This document shows positions 1-7,061 of a DNA stretch of 64,000 bases, piece after piece; the stretch's first letter is position 1; every line of letters begins with the position of its first letter. Source of the stretch: Rufibacter roseus (lineage in GTDB: Bacteria > Bacteroidota > Bacteroidia > Cytophagales > Hymenobacteraceae). The notes under the pieces are model-generated. The model was given only the letters and a program-made list of their open reading frames with translations, had not been told where the DNA came from and ran no database searches. The DNA lies in contig NZ_LRML01000001.1 in NCBI RefSeq assembly GCF_001647285.1, forward strand, positions 248,001 through 312,000, in the 5' to 3' direction. The translations under genes and the position numbers were made by a program.

Positions 1-1023
1 AACGACCGCTTTGAAAACATTCCTGACGGAGAAAAAAGAACAGTTTTTGACGTGAAGGGAGCTGGAATCATCAACCATATTTGGATCACCATTGCTCCAG
101 GGCCAGATCATCTGAATAGGAATGACATTATCATCAGAATGTATTGGGATGGCAACCAATATCCGTCAGTAGAGTCTCCTATTGGCCCTTTCTTCGGGCA
201 AGGCTGGAATGAATCATATAACTATGCTTCATTGCCTTTAGCCGCAGGACCAGTAGATGGAAGTGGCTTGGTAAGCTATTTTGCTATGCCATTTGCTAAA
301 GGAGCCAGAATAGAAATTGAAAATCAGACTGGTAGAAAAATTGATGCCTTTTATTATTATGTAGACTATGTAGAAATGCCCAGTTTGCCAAAGGGCACCG
401 GTAGGTTCCACGCATGGTACAACAGAGAACTGACAGAGGCACTGCCAAACGGCGAAAATGAATGGGGAACCTTAGGCCCCCAAGGCGAGAACAAATCAGG
501 TAAAAATAACTATCTCATTGCTGATATAAAGGGGAAGGGTCACTTTGTGGGGGTAAACTATTACGTGCACTCACCAACGCCAATGTGGTATGGTGAAGGA
601 GATGACATGATATTTATTGACGGGGCGGCTGAACCTACCTTGAATGGTACGGGTACTGAAGACTACTTTAACACTGCTTGGTGCCCTAAAGATGTTTATG
701 CCCATCCTTATTACGGCTATGCCCGGGTAAATAATGATATTGGCTGGTTAGGGCGTACGCATGTGTATCGGTTTCACATAGCAGATCCTCTGTATTTCAA
801 TAAGTCTATGAAGTTTACCATTGAGCATGGTCATGACAACGCCCTTACGCTTGATTTAGCTAGCGTAGCGTACTGGTACCAGAGTGAAGCCGCTAGAATC
901 CCTGCCATTCCAGGCAAAGATGAGCGAAAGTTCATGCCTTTTATTGGACCTGTAGAGATGCACAAATGGCGGCATGAGTGGAGGAAAAACAAAGGTGGAG
1001 ACAGTAAGCTATGGGGTAATTAG
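1..1023 (+). CDS. GH172 / DUF2961 family glycoside hydrolase (5' end cut by window)
   Basis: The reading frame is open from base 1, so the gene starts before the window; 340 residues are visible, and the internal GTG at 52 is not the start. The N-terminal visible part (around residues 17-30, GAGIINHIWIT) and the GTGTEDYF motif near bases 646-669 are hallmarks of DUF2961, now glycoside hydrolase family 172. Characterised members act on fructofuranose anhydrides or on D-/L-arabinofuranosides; the Glu in GTGTEDY lies in the conserved active-site motif. It is followed after 95 bases by a GH43 enzyme on the same strand, which fits a furanoside-degrading locus continuing to the left. No secretion signal can be judged because the start is missing. 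Family assignment is firm; the substrate is not. Confidence 0.88.
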   Translation, partial: NDRFENIPDGEKRTVFDVKGAGIINHIWITIAPGPDHLNRNDIIIRMYWDGNQYPSVESPIGPFFGQGWNESYNYASLPLAAGPVDGSGLVSYFAMPFAKGARIEIENQTGRKIDAFYYYVDYVEMPSLPKGTGRFHAWYNRELTEALPNGENEWGTLGPQGENKSGKNNYLIADIKGKGHFVGVNYYVHSPTPMWYGEGDDMIFIDGAAEPTLNGTGTEDYFNTAWCPKDVYAHPYYGYARVNNDIGWLGRTHVYRFHIADPLYFNKSMKFTIEHGHDNALTLDLASVAYWYQSEAARIPAIPGKDERKFMPFIGPVEMHKWRHEWRKNKGGDSKLWGN

Positions 1024-1118
1024 TAGCCGCCTCAATAGCTGAATAATACATAGTTTTAATAGTAAGCCCTATGAGCCAGAAACAGCTCGGGTGCTAAAAT
1101 GATATGCGCAATAATTAG

Positions 1119-2144
1119 ATGAAGAGTATAGGCTGCCGCAATAGATTCAAACACCTGTTTACTGTAGTAGCCTTAGTAGTTCTGCACTTTTCACCAATTT
1201 ATTTGTTGGAGGGATTTGCTCAAGTTCAATCTAAGAGTGAGGGAAACAGAATCACATTGGCTGACCCGACTATCTTTTTCCATGAAGGGGTATATTACTT
1301 ATATGGAACGGTAGAAGGCAACGTGAATGAGGGGTTTGAGGTGTATTCTTCAAAGGACTTAAAAGAATGGGAAGGACCATTAGGAGTAAAAGATGGTTTT
1401 GCCTTGGTGAAAGAAGATGTATTTGGCGATAAGGGCTTTTGGGCGCCACAAGTTTTTTTCTACAACAACAGGTTCTACATGTCCTACACGGCAAATGAAC
1501 AGATTGCTTTAGCAGAGAGTGAAAGCCCATTAGGGCCGTTTGTACAGGGCGTGAAGAAACCTTTGGAGGCACCCGTCAGGCAAATTGATTCTCATGTTTT
1601 TATTGATGAAAATGGCAAAAAATACTTGTACCATGTGCGTCTTGACAAAGGGAACAGAATATTTGTGGCAGAGTTAAATGATGATTTTTCTGGCATAAAG
1701 GACGAGACCCTGCAGGAGTGTATAGTAGCAAACGAACAATGGGAGAATACAGCCAATGCGAATTGGCCTGTAGCCGAAGGCCCCACAGTTTTAAAGCACA
1801 AAAACTTCTACTACTTGACATACTCCGCAAACGATTTCAGAAACCCTGATTATGCAGTAGGCTACGCTGTTAGCAAAAGCCCGTTAGGACCTTGGGTGAA
1901 AGTGAAGGAAAATCCAATTCTGAGCAAGAATAATCTTGGCCCGAACGGAACTGGGCATGGAGATCTTTTTAAAGGGAAAAACAGTCAACTCTTCTATGTC
2001 TTCCACACCCACCAATCTACTACAGCAGTGGGTCCCAGAATGACAGCTATAGTAAAAGCTAGCTTTGCCAAACCTGAAAGTGAAAAAAAGTCAACTAAGC
2101 TGAAATTAGACCTGAAAAGCTTTTATTACCTAAAGAAGAAGTAA
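1119..2144 (+). CDS. Secreted GH43-family glycosidase (arabinanase / arabinofuranosidase / xylosidase type)
   Basis: A 341-residue protein with a hydrophobic N-terminal segment (about residues 13-33) that looks like a signal peptide or anchor. The rest fits the five-bladed beta-propeller of GH43. The three expected acidic residues are visible: D49 in ADPTIF (general base), D157 in RQIDSHVF (pKa modulator) and E220 in AEGPTV (general acid). GH43 enzymes remove alpha-L-arabinofuranosyl or beta-xylosyl units; the subfamily cannot be read by eye. It shares strand with the upstream GH172 gene and may be co-transcribed. The C-terminus ends soon after the propeller in a Lys-rich tail, with no carbohydrate-binding module or T9SS sorting domain. 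Confidence 0.85.
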   Translation: MKSIGCRNRFKHLFTVVALVVLHFSPIYLLEGFAQVQSKSEGNRITLADPTIFFHEGVYYLYGTVEGNVNEGFEVYSSKDLKEWEGPLGVKDGFALVKEDVFGDKGFWAPQVFFYNNRFYMSYTANEQIALAESESPLGPFVQGVKKPLEAPVRQIDSHVFIDENGKKYLYHVRLDKGNRIFVAELNDDFSGIKDETLQECIVANEQWENTANANWPVAEGPTVLKHKNFYYLTYSANDFRNPDYAVGYAVSKSPLGPWVKVKENPILSKNNLGPNGTGHGDLFKGKNSQLFYVFHTHQSTTAVGPRMTAIVKASFAKPESEKKSTKLKLDLKSFYYLKKK

Positions 2145-2177
2145 AAGCAAACTTGGTTCTTGTTATTCCTTTTAAAA

Positions 2178-2214
2178 TAAAAAAGCCCCTGTCGCTTTTT
2201 GGCAACAGGGGGCT
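2178..2214 (-). terminator. Intrinsic terminator of ssrA
   Basis: A hairpin with arms AGCCCCTGT / ACAGGGGGCT lies directly after the tmRNA 3' end. In minus orientation it is followed by a U-rich run (TTTTTTATTTT). It may also stop transcripts from the convergent GH43 gene. Confidence 0.75.
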
Positions 2215-2222
2215 TCTGTTTG

Positions 2223-2593
2223 TGGAGATGCAGGGATTCGAACCCTGGTCCAGACAAGGAAACTCAGGCGCTTTCTACATGTTTAGTTTTGATTAGATTG
2301 TTGGGTGGCTTCAGGCCCAAAACTCGCCTAAGAAGACACCTTAGATGCTTTAGTTTCATGCAGGCCCCGCACCTTGGCCTACACTAGAACGGCATTACGA
2401 TGCCCTGTAACCAGCTCCTACCGTTCCGAGGGGCTGCAGGACAATGGCAATTGCTTAGTACCTAGACTAGGCAGCCATGGCGTAGTTAGACTCGCCAGAT
2501 AATTGTTCGGTCAGTTCTGATTAACGGGAAATACTGCCAACTCCCGACATGCTTACACCCAGCTTGCACAAGCTGTCAATTCCGGTCATCCCC
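2223..2593 (-). ncRNA. ssrA: tmRNA (transfer-messenger RNA)
   Basis: On the minus strand the RNA begins GGGGATGACCGGAATTGACA (from 2593) and ends with the T-arm GGTTCGAATCC and CATCTCC plus discriminator A at 2223. The first and last seven bases pair as an acceptor stem with one G-U pair. CCA is not encoded and must be added. The tag reading frame lies at 2467-2496: GGC GAG TCT AAC TAC GCC ATG GCT GCC TAG, giving GESNYAMAA. tmRNA with SmpB releases stalled ribosomes and tags the nascent protein for proteolysis. The length (371) is typical. A GC-rich palindrome at about 2611-2632 lies in the 5' leader. Confidence 0.95.
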
Positions 2594-2679
2594 AATTGTG
2601 AAAGAACTCCTGCGGCCTTTTACGGCCGAGGCCTACAAAAGTAACCAAATTATAGACAAAAACCAGTGAAAGAAAGTTT

Positions 2680-2721
2680 CCTGTTTTAGGGCTGTTTTAG
2701 CCAAAACAGCCCTAAAACAGG
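2680..2721. repeat. GTTTT-palindrome element, copy 1
   Basis: Perfect inverted repeat: 19-base arms (CCTGTTTTAGGGCTGTTTT and its complement) around a 4-base spacer. It ends one base before the HAD gene stop codon, so it is the 3' end hairpin of that gene. Confidence 0.9.
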
Positions 2722-2722
2722 A

Positions 2723-3427
2723 TTATAGAAATGATTTTAACTCACTTAGGCAGTTAACTACGTAAGTAGGGCGCATACGAGGCTTCTTACGCTCTGGATT
2801 GAAAAATACTGCATCAATGCCTGCATTCATGGCTCCTAAAATGTCAGCCTCAAGGCTGTCGCCAATCATGAGGCTCTCTTGGGCAGTAACACCAGCGCGC
2901 TCTAAGGCGTGCTGGAAAATACGCTTGTCTGGCTTGGTGCAATTAATACATTCAGAGGTAATGACCTCAGAGAAATACGCGTCAAGGCCTGAAGACTTCA
3001 TTTTAATGTACTGCACGTCTTTGAACCCATTGGTGATAATGTGCAGCACGTACTTTTCTTTCAGGTAATCCAGCACCTCATAGGTAAAGGGGAATACTGC
3101 CGATTTAGTGGGGCAAATATCTGTAAAGGCCTTTCCTAAACCCTCTGGTACATCAGCCTCGGCTACACCTAACCCGGTAAGGCACTTGACAAAGCGGTTT
3201 TCACGGAGTTCGTGTTGAGTGATTTTGCCTTGGTGGTAAAGATCCCATAGGCGTTGGTTCACGAAGCTATATTTTTTGTAGAAAGACTCACGGGTAAAGC
3301 CGCCTAATTCCTGCAACTTGAAATGGTCATACAAGTGATAGAGAGTTTCCTCTGAATTCTTCTCAAAGTCCCACAAGGTATGATCCAAGTCGAAAAAGAG
3401 GTGGCGGTAAGTTTTAGTTTTATTCAT
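2723..3427 (-). CDS. HAD-family hydrolase, YjjG/YfnB-type pyrimidine 5'-nucleotidase
   Basis: A 234-residue subclass IA HAD phosphatase. The nucleophile motif DLDHTLWD is at residues 13-20, with D13 the nucleophile and D15 the acid/base. A helical cap follows, then motif II IITNG and motif IV-like GDSLEADILGA near the end. The DLDHTLWDF start and GDS.E.DI.GA ending are characteristic of YjjG/YfnB, which dephosphorylates non-canonical pyrimidine nucleotides (house-cleaning). I chose the ATG at 3427 because the 13 upstream residues are hydrophobic and not part of the family. It is monocistronic, with a palindromic element at its stop codon. Confidence 0.85.
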   Translation of the reverse strand: MNKTKTYRHLFFDLDHTLWDFEKNSEETLYHLYDHFKLQELGGFTRESFYKKYSFVNQRLWDLYHQGKITQHELRENRFVKCLTGLGVAEADVPEGLGKAFTDICPTKSAVFPFTYEVLDYLKEKYVLHIITNGFKDVQYIKMKSSGLDAYFSEVITSECINCTKPDKRIFQHALERAGVTAQESLMIGDSLEADILGAMNAGIDAVFFNPERKKPRMRPTYVVNCLSELKSFL

Positions 3428-3487
3428 AAAGTACGCGTACTGCAACAGTAGAACGGCAATTAGCACAGGCGAGTTCTTGTGTCTATA

Positions 3488-4579
3488 CTACAACTGTGGG
3501 TTTGGCGATTGTTTGACGACTCTGGCGGTAAGTCTTATCACCCATTTATGCAAAGGTAATTCCAGAAAGCGATAACCTGCTACTGAAAAAAGAGCCAAAA
3601 GTAGCAGCACTCCAAGCTTGTTTTGCCAAACATGGAAATACAGAAGATCAAAACCAAATGTATAATGAACAAGGTAAAAGAAGTATGAACTCTTCCCTAG
3701 CTCTTGGCTTATTTTAGTGCTTAATATTTTAGAGAGCAGAGTCTTTTCTTTAGCTAGCCCCAAAATTAATCCACCTATAAAAATCGGGATTAAGAAATGG
3801 TTTACTCCATAGGCAAAGAAAAATATCCAAGAGAACCTCTCCTCCAAAGCCCATAGAAACGGTAGCAGAAACATACAAGCCAAAAAGCCAGCGATACCTA
3901 TATAAGTGCAAAAAATAATTCTTTTAGTAAGTAGGTGCGGAGATGCTCTATGCCATGGCTGCAGTTGCTGGGCAATCCAGATGCCTACATAAAACTCAAA
4001 GCATCTGCCAAAGAAAGTTATGTATAAAAGAAAGTCGAGGGTAGGAACCAGCTGGATAGGCCAAGGGAGTTGTCCTACGGCTAGAATGGCAAAGCCAAAT
4101 AAAAAGGTAATTGCCCATATCCTAAGGAGTCCTAGCCTTGTCCAATTAGCTAGAGCAAAAGGGGCTACAGCATAGAATACTACAATAGAAGTCAAAGACC
4201 AACCTACGCCAATGCCGCTAAACGTATATTGAGGAAACAGACCCTGCGCAATTAAAAAGTTAATACCCCAAGACTCTAATCTAAAGTCTTGCCTGAAAAC
4301 AAGGGCTACTATTGTGCACAGCAAGTACAAGGGGTATAGTCTAAATAGACGCTGCAGAAAGAAAGGTAACCAATCTGTCTTACCTTCACCTATATAATTG
4401 TTGATGTATTTATGCGCTATCAGAAAGCCACTTAACACAAAAAACAACCTGAAAAAACCTCCGATATATGGTGTTTCTGGCATGGCATGGTGCAGAAATA
4501 CCATATAAGCTGCCAAGGCTCTAAACCCTGTCAGAGCCGGGAAATACTGTATTCTATTAGTTGTCGATAAACCAATCAT
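3488..4579 (-). CDS. Membrane acyltransferase, OafA/YrhL family (acyltransferase 3)
   Basis: A 363-residue integral membrane protein with about ten hydrophobic helices. The N-terminus (ALTGFRALAAYMVFLHHA, residues 15-32) is the typical acyltransferase-3 opening, with the conserved His pair H30/H31. Such proteins O-acetylate or O-acylate surface glycans or exported metabolites in the cytoplasmic membrane. It lies 60 bases upstream of the HAD gene on the same strand, and directly downstream of the decayed gene at 4601-5200. That suggests the acyltransferase once had a partner gene in an operon. The acceptor substrate cannot be predicted. Confidence 0.85.
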   Translation of the reverse strand: MIGLSTTNRIQYFPALTGFRALAAYMVFLHHAMPETPYIGGFFRLFFVLSGFLIAHKYINNYIGEGKTDWLPFFLQRLFRLYPLYLLCTIVALVFRQDFRLESWGINFLIAQGLFPQYTFSGIGVGWSLTSIVVFYAVAPFALANWTRLGLLRIWAITFLFGFAILAVGQLPWPIQLVPTLDFLLYITFFGRCFEFYVGIWIAQQLQPWHRASPHLLTKRIIFCTYIGIAGFLACMFLLPFLWALEERFSWIFFFAYGVNHFLIPIFIGGLILGLAKEKTLLSKILSTKISQELGKSSYFFYLVHYTFGFDLLYFHVWQNKLGVLLLLALFSVAGYRFLELPLHKWVIRLTARVVKQSPNPQL

Positions 4580-4600
4580 GTATACCTTGTTTTCAGGCAG

Positions 4601-5200
4601 CTATTTTATGTCTTTGTGCTGTGCAGTTTCTGCCGAGAGCTCAACAATTTCGGTTTTGTGCTTATTGGTTGGCTTACTCGATGCAATTTGCTCTTTTAGG
4701 TTAGCATTGTCACCAAAATAGAGAGCACTGCTGCTTTAAAGTTATTATAGGTGTTTTCAGGTACTAAAATTAGTTTAAAAGTTTTCTTAAAGCGCAGATA
4801 CAAGTGGTAATAACGCCCTTGCTGTAGCCATACGTATTTGTTAGAGTTATACAGGTGTCATCAAAGGTGGTGAAATGTTAGTAGAGATGTAAATTCCCTT
4901 AGGCAAAAATCTGGACAATATTGGAAATTTAATCTTCTCTTTCCGCTGATCAACTGCCGGCATGTTCTGGAGCACAGTAAAGGTTTCAATTGCTACTCTA
5001 AAACCAAACAGCTTGGCAAGTATTGTAAATTTAGGTTTACGCTCTGCTCTTTTATGTGCAGTTCAAGACTCTTTCTTCTGTTGTATCTTATCTCCGTCTG
5101 GTGCACAGAGCCATCTGCTCACTGGAAATAACCTTGCTCAAAACCTTTTACTTAGGCGGTAGATATTTGAGTATAAGTTGATAATAGACAGGTAATTAAT
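4601..5200 (-). pseudogene. Decayed gene of unknown function
   Basis: Reading the minus strand in pieces gives long, coherent protein-like sequence interrupted by two in-frame TGA codons (5138-5140, 5063-5065) and two frame changes (near 4850 and near 4715). Recognisable runs include RKPKFTILAKLFGFRVAIET, then KFPILSRFLPKGIYISTNIS, then (after a frame change) GRYYHLYLRFKKTFKLILVP, and finally NANLKEQIASSKPTNKHKTE before a TAG at 4601-4603. Codon-like composition continues across each break, as expected for a recently inactivated gene. I do not recognise the family. It ends about 20 bases before the acyltransferase start, so it was probably its operon partner. The upstream limit is uncertain. 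Confidence 0.6.
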
Positions 5201-5398
5201 CTAATAAGTTTGATAATGGAGTAAATAGAACCTAATTAAAAGTATATTGAAAAGTGCAGATTTAAACTTGTAATGAAACAAAGCAATATGTTTTTTAAGA
5301 TGTTTTCTACTTGAAATTATTTAACATTTATGAAGAGTGGAAAACGCTGATAATAAAGCCTGTTTTTCCTTGAGTTTGGAAAAAAAAGAGAAGCGACT
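5201..5398. other. AT-rich intergenic stretch
   Basis: Nothing supported here. The sequence is AT-rich and may hold the promoter or decayed 5' end of the pseudogene at 4601-5200. Confidence 0.4.
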
Positions 5399-5791
5399 TT
5401 ATTGATTTATTCCGGTAAAATGGCGGTGTTGCAGGCGGTTAATGGCGAGCTCACGGTTAGAATAAAGAGTTTGGTACACTTCTTGGTCACGGTAGAGCTG
5501 GGGGTCTTTTTCCAAGTAGCCTATCATTTGCTGTAAGAAGTCCATCATTTCATCTTTGATATAATAAAATGCCCACTGATCGTGTTTACGAAATGAGACA
5601 AGTCCGGCGTTTTTCAAATAGATGAGGTGGCGGGAGGTTTTGGTTTGGGTAAAGTCAAGCACCAGCTCCAGGTCTGCAATGCAAAGCTCCTTGTTGCGCA
5701 GCAGTAAATGCAGTATTCTGATTCTGGAGCCGTCGCCCAGGGCTTTGAATACTTGCTCCCCAAAACTGACGTTGAAATTTTTAAGCCTCAT
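5399..5791 (-). CDS. ArsR-family winged-helix transcriptional regulator
   Basis: A 130-residue protein beginning MRLKNFNVSFGEQVFKALGD; the frame is open further upstream but that extension overlaps the divergent gene and has no family features. The core is the ArsR/SmtB winged helix: RIRILHLLLRNKELCIADLE, then the recognition helix QTKTSRHLIYLKNAGLVSFR, then the wing. No ELCVC-type metal site is seen (the sequence is ELCIADLE, with a single Cys), so metal sensing is not indicated. It is divergent from the carboxypeptidase-regulatory-domain protein at 5874, with 82 bases between, and may regulate it. Confidence 0.8.
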   Translation of the reverse strand: MRLKNFNVSFGEQVFKALGDGSRIRILHLLLRNKELCIADLELVLDFTQTKTSRHLIYLKNAGLVSFRKHDQWAFYYIKDEMMDFLQQMIGYLEKDPQLYRDQEVYQTLYSNRELAINRLQHRHFTGINQ

Positions 5792-5873
5792 GCGGTATAC
5801 CTTCGTAATTAATTTATGGCTTACTGCGGCACAAAGTACCATAAAAAGCCTATACTTGTAAACGAACTTACTT

Positions 5874-6566
5874 ATGAGAACGCTATATTTTAATTCTTCG
5901 CATTTGGCAGATGGTTTCAAGAATGCTTTTCTGCGGCTGAGCTTAGTTGTTGTCCTGTTGATAGGGCTTGGCTTTTCCACGGCTTACGGGCAGGGGGGGC
6001 GTAAGGTGATACAATTAACGGGGGTGGTGACGGCCGGTGATAGCTTGCTAGGCTTGGCGGGAGCCAGTGTGTATATTCCCAAAGCTGGACGAGGCACCAG
6101 TACTAATGAATACGGATTTTTCTCTTTGCCTGTGTTGGCCGGTGACAGCGTGGTATTCAGCTCCATTGGTTTCGCCAAGCAGTCGCTGGTTATTCCGCAG
6201 AACTTTGAGCGGGACAGTTACTCTGTAATCATAGAAATGTTAGAAGACCCAACCATGCTGCCCGAGATAAGAGTATTCCCATACGCTACGTTCCGTGATT
6301 TTACCCAAGCCGTGCTGGCCATGAAAATGCCAGATGATGGCATAGACCGACAAAGGGCTATGAGCGAGCAGATTATAAAGCAGATGTTTGAAAATACGCC
6401 TATGGATGCCAATGCAAACCACAGGCAGTACATGAACCTGCAGAATAACCAAATGATGCGCCGGGGTGGGTATAACCCGCAGGCTAATAACCCACTGCTC
6501 AATCCATTTGCCTGGTATCAGGTAATTCAGTCAATCAAGCGTGGAGATTTAAAGAAGAAAGAGTGA
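5874..6566 (+). CDS. Exported protein with carboxypeptidase-regulatory-like (CarboxypepD_reg-like) domain
   Basis: 230 residues. An N-terminal hydrophobic signal (about residues 20-38, ending AYGQ) is followed by one beta-sandwich domain: LTGVVTAGDSLLGLAGASVY, GTSTNEYGFFSLPVLAGD, VVFSSIGFAKQSL. This is the fold found at the N-terminus of SusC-like receptors, but no barrel follows. The C-terminal 100 residues are Met/Asn/Gln-rich and end in KKKE. It is likely periplasmic or attached to the outer membrane. Function is unknown. It is divergent from the ArsR gene and is followed by a strong terminator. Confidence 0.75.
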   Translation: MRTLYFNSSHLADGFKNAFLRLSLVVVLLIGLGFSTAYGQGGRKVIQLTGVVTAGDSLLGLAGASVYIPKAGRGTSTNEYGFFSLPVLAGDSVVFSSIGFAKQSLVIPQNFERDSYSVIIEMLEDPTMLPEIRVFPYATFRDFTQAVLAMKMPDDGIDRQRAMSEQIIKQMFENTPMDANANHRQYMNLQNNQMMRRGGYNPQANNPLLNPFAWYQVIQSIKRGDLKKKE

Positions 6567-6581
6567 TGCTACTGTATAGCC

Positions 6582-6637
6582 GCTGCAACAAGAGAAAGGC
6601 CGGTCTGTTTATAGACCGGCCTTTCTCTTGTTGCAGC
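6582..6637 (+). terminator. Strong intrinsic terminator after the CarboxypepD_reg-like gene
   Basis: Near-perfect long hairpin: arms beginning GCTGCAACAAGAGAAAGGCC and its complement around a short TGTTTATA-type loop, ending in GTTTTA. It is directly followed by an eroded palindromic element. Confidence 0.8.
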
Positions 6638-6674
6638 GTTTTAAGGGTGTTTTTCAGAAAACGGAGTAAAATTG
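6636..6674. repeat. GTTTT-palindrome element, copy 2 (degenerate)
   Basis: GCGTTTTAAGGGTGTTTTTC followed by AGAAAACGGAGTAAAATTG. The general layout is kept but the arms are mismatched. It is fused to the 3' end of the terminator at 6582-6637. Confidence 0.6.
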
Positions 6675-6704
6675 AATCCGCTCTGAATAGCCTTGGCGCT
6701 AGCT

Positions 6705-6744
6705 CAAAAGACCTAGCAGCGTCTCCAAGACCTGCTAGTGTCTG
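6705..6744. repeat. Left arm of a 40-bp inverted repeat (second repeat family)
   Basis: CAAAAGACCTAGCAGCGTCT, then CCAAGACCTGCTAGTGTCTG. It pairs with 6898-6936 with a single one-base insertion across 40 bases. A related sequence occurs at 31720-31757. Confidence 0.8.
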
Positions 6745-6897
6745 TGGCAGTAGCTCTTGCTTTGGTTGTGGTTGATAATCTACAACTAGAGGCTTTGCCT
6801 GTGTTCATAAAGCGCTGTAGCAAAACCATGCATGAAAAGAAAACACTGTTAGCTTTTATTCCTTTAGGTAAGTTGCATTCATCAACTGCCGCTGGCG
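6745..6897. other. Spacer inside the 40-bp inverted repeat
   Basis: About 150 bases between the two arms. Short open frames cross the arms on both strands but show no protein features. No transposase remnant is recognised. Confidence 0.4.
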
Positions 6898-6936
6898 CAG
6901 ACACTAGCAGGTCTGGAGACGCTGCTAGGTCTTTTG
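6898..6936. repeat. Right arm of the 40-bp inverted repeat
   Basis: Reverse complement of 6705-6744 apart from one missing A. With its 150-base spacer the unit resembles a small non-autonomous mobile element, but no target duplication was identified. Confidence 0.8.
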
Positions 6937-6966
6937 CGCAGACGCTTCAGCCAAGTCATGCATAAT

Positions 6967-7000
6967 AAAGCCCTCAAGGTTGCCAAACCTTGAGGGCTTT
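6967..7000 (-). terminator. Intrinsic terminator of the M1 peptidase gene
   Basis: Hairpin AAAGCCCTCAAGGT / ACCTTGAGGGCTTT with a T-rich flank on the left in minus orientation (TTATTATG); it can work in both directions. Confidence 0.75.
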
Positions 7001-7011
7001 ATCTTTAGATT

Positions 7012-7050
7012 CTGTTTTCGGCTTGTTTTCCTAAAAGCAGACCTAAAACA
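7012..7050. repeat. GTTTT-palindrome element, copy 3
   Basis: CTGTTTTCGGCTTGTTTTCC then TAAAAGCAGACCTAAAACA. It lies 11 bases past the M1 peptidase stop, between that stop and the terminator. Confidence 0.75.
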
Positions 7051-7061
7051 TTATGGGAGTT

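Noticed and set aside
2199-2387. A 62-residue open frame across the tmRNA 3' end
   Set aside because: The sequence is the tRNA-like part of ssrA; the translation is an RNA artefact.
4962-5162. A 66-residue open frame on the plus strand
   Set aside because: It lies opposite the decayed minus-strand gene and has no protein features of its own.
6738-6965. Open frames across the 40-bp inverted repeat
   Set aside because: They run through both arms in opposite senses and show no family or signal features.
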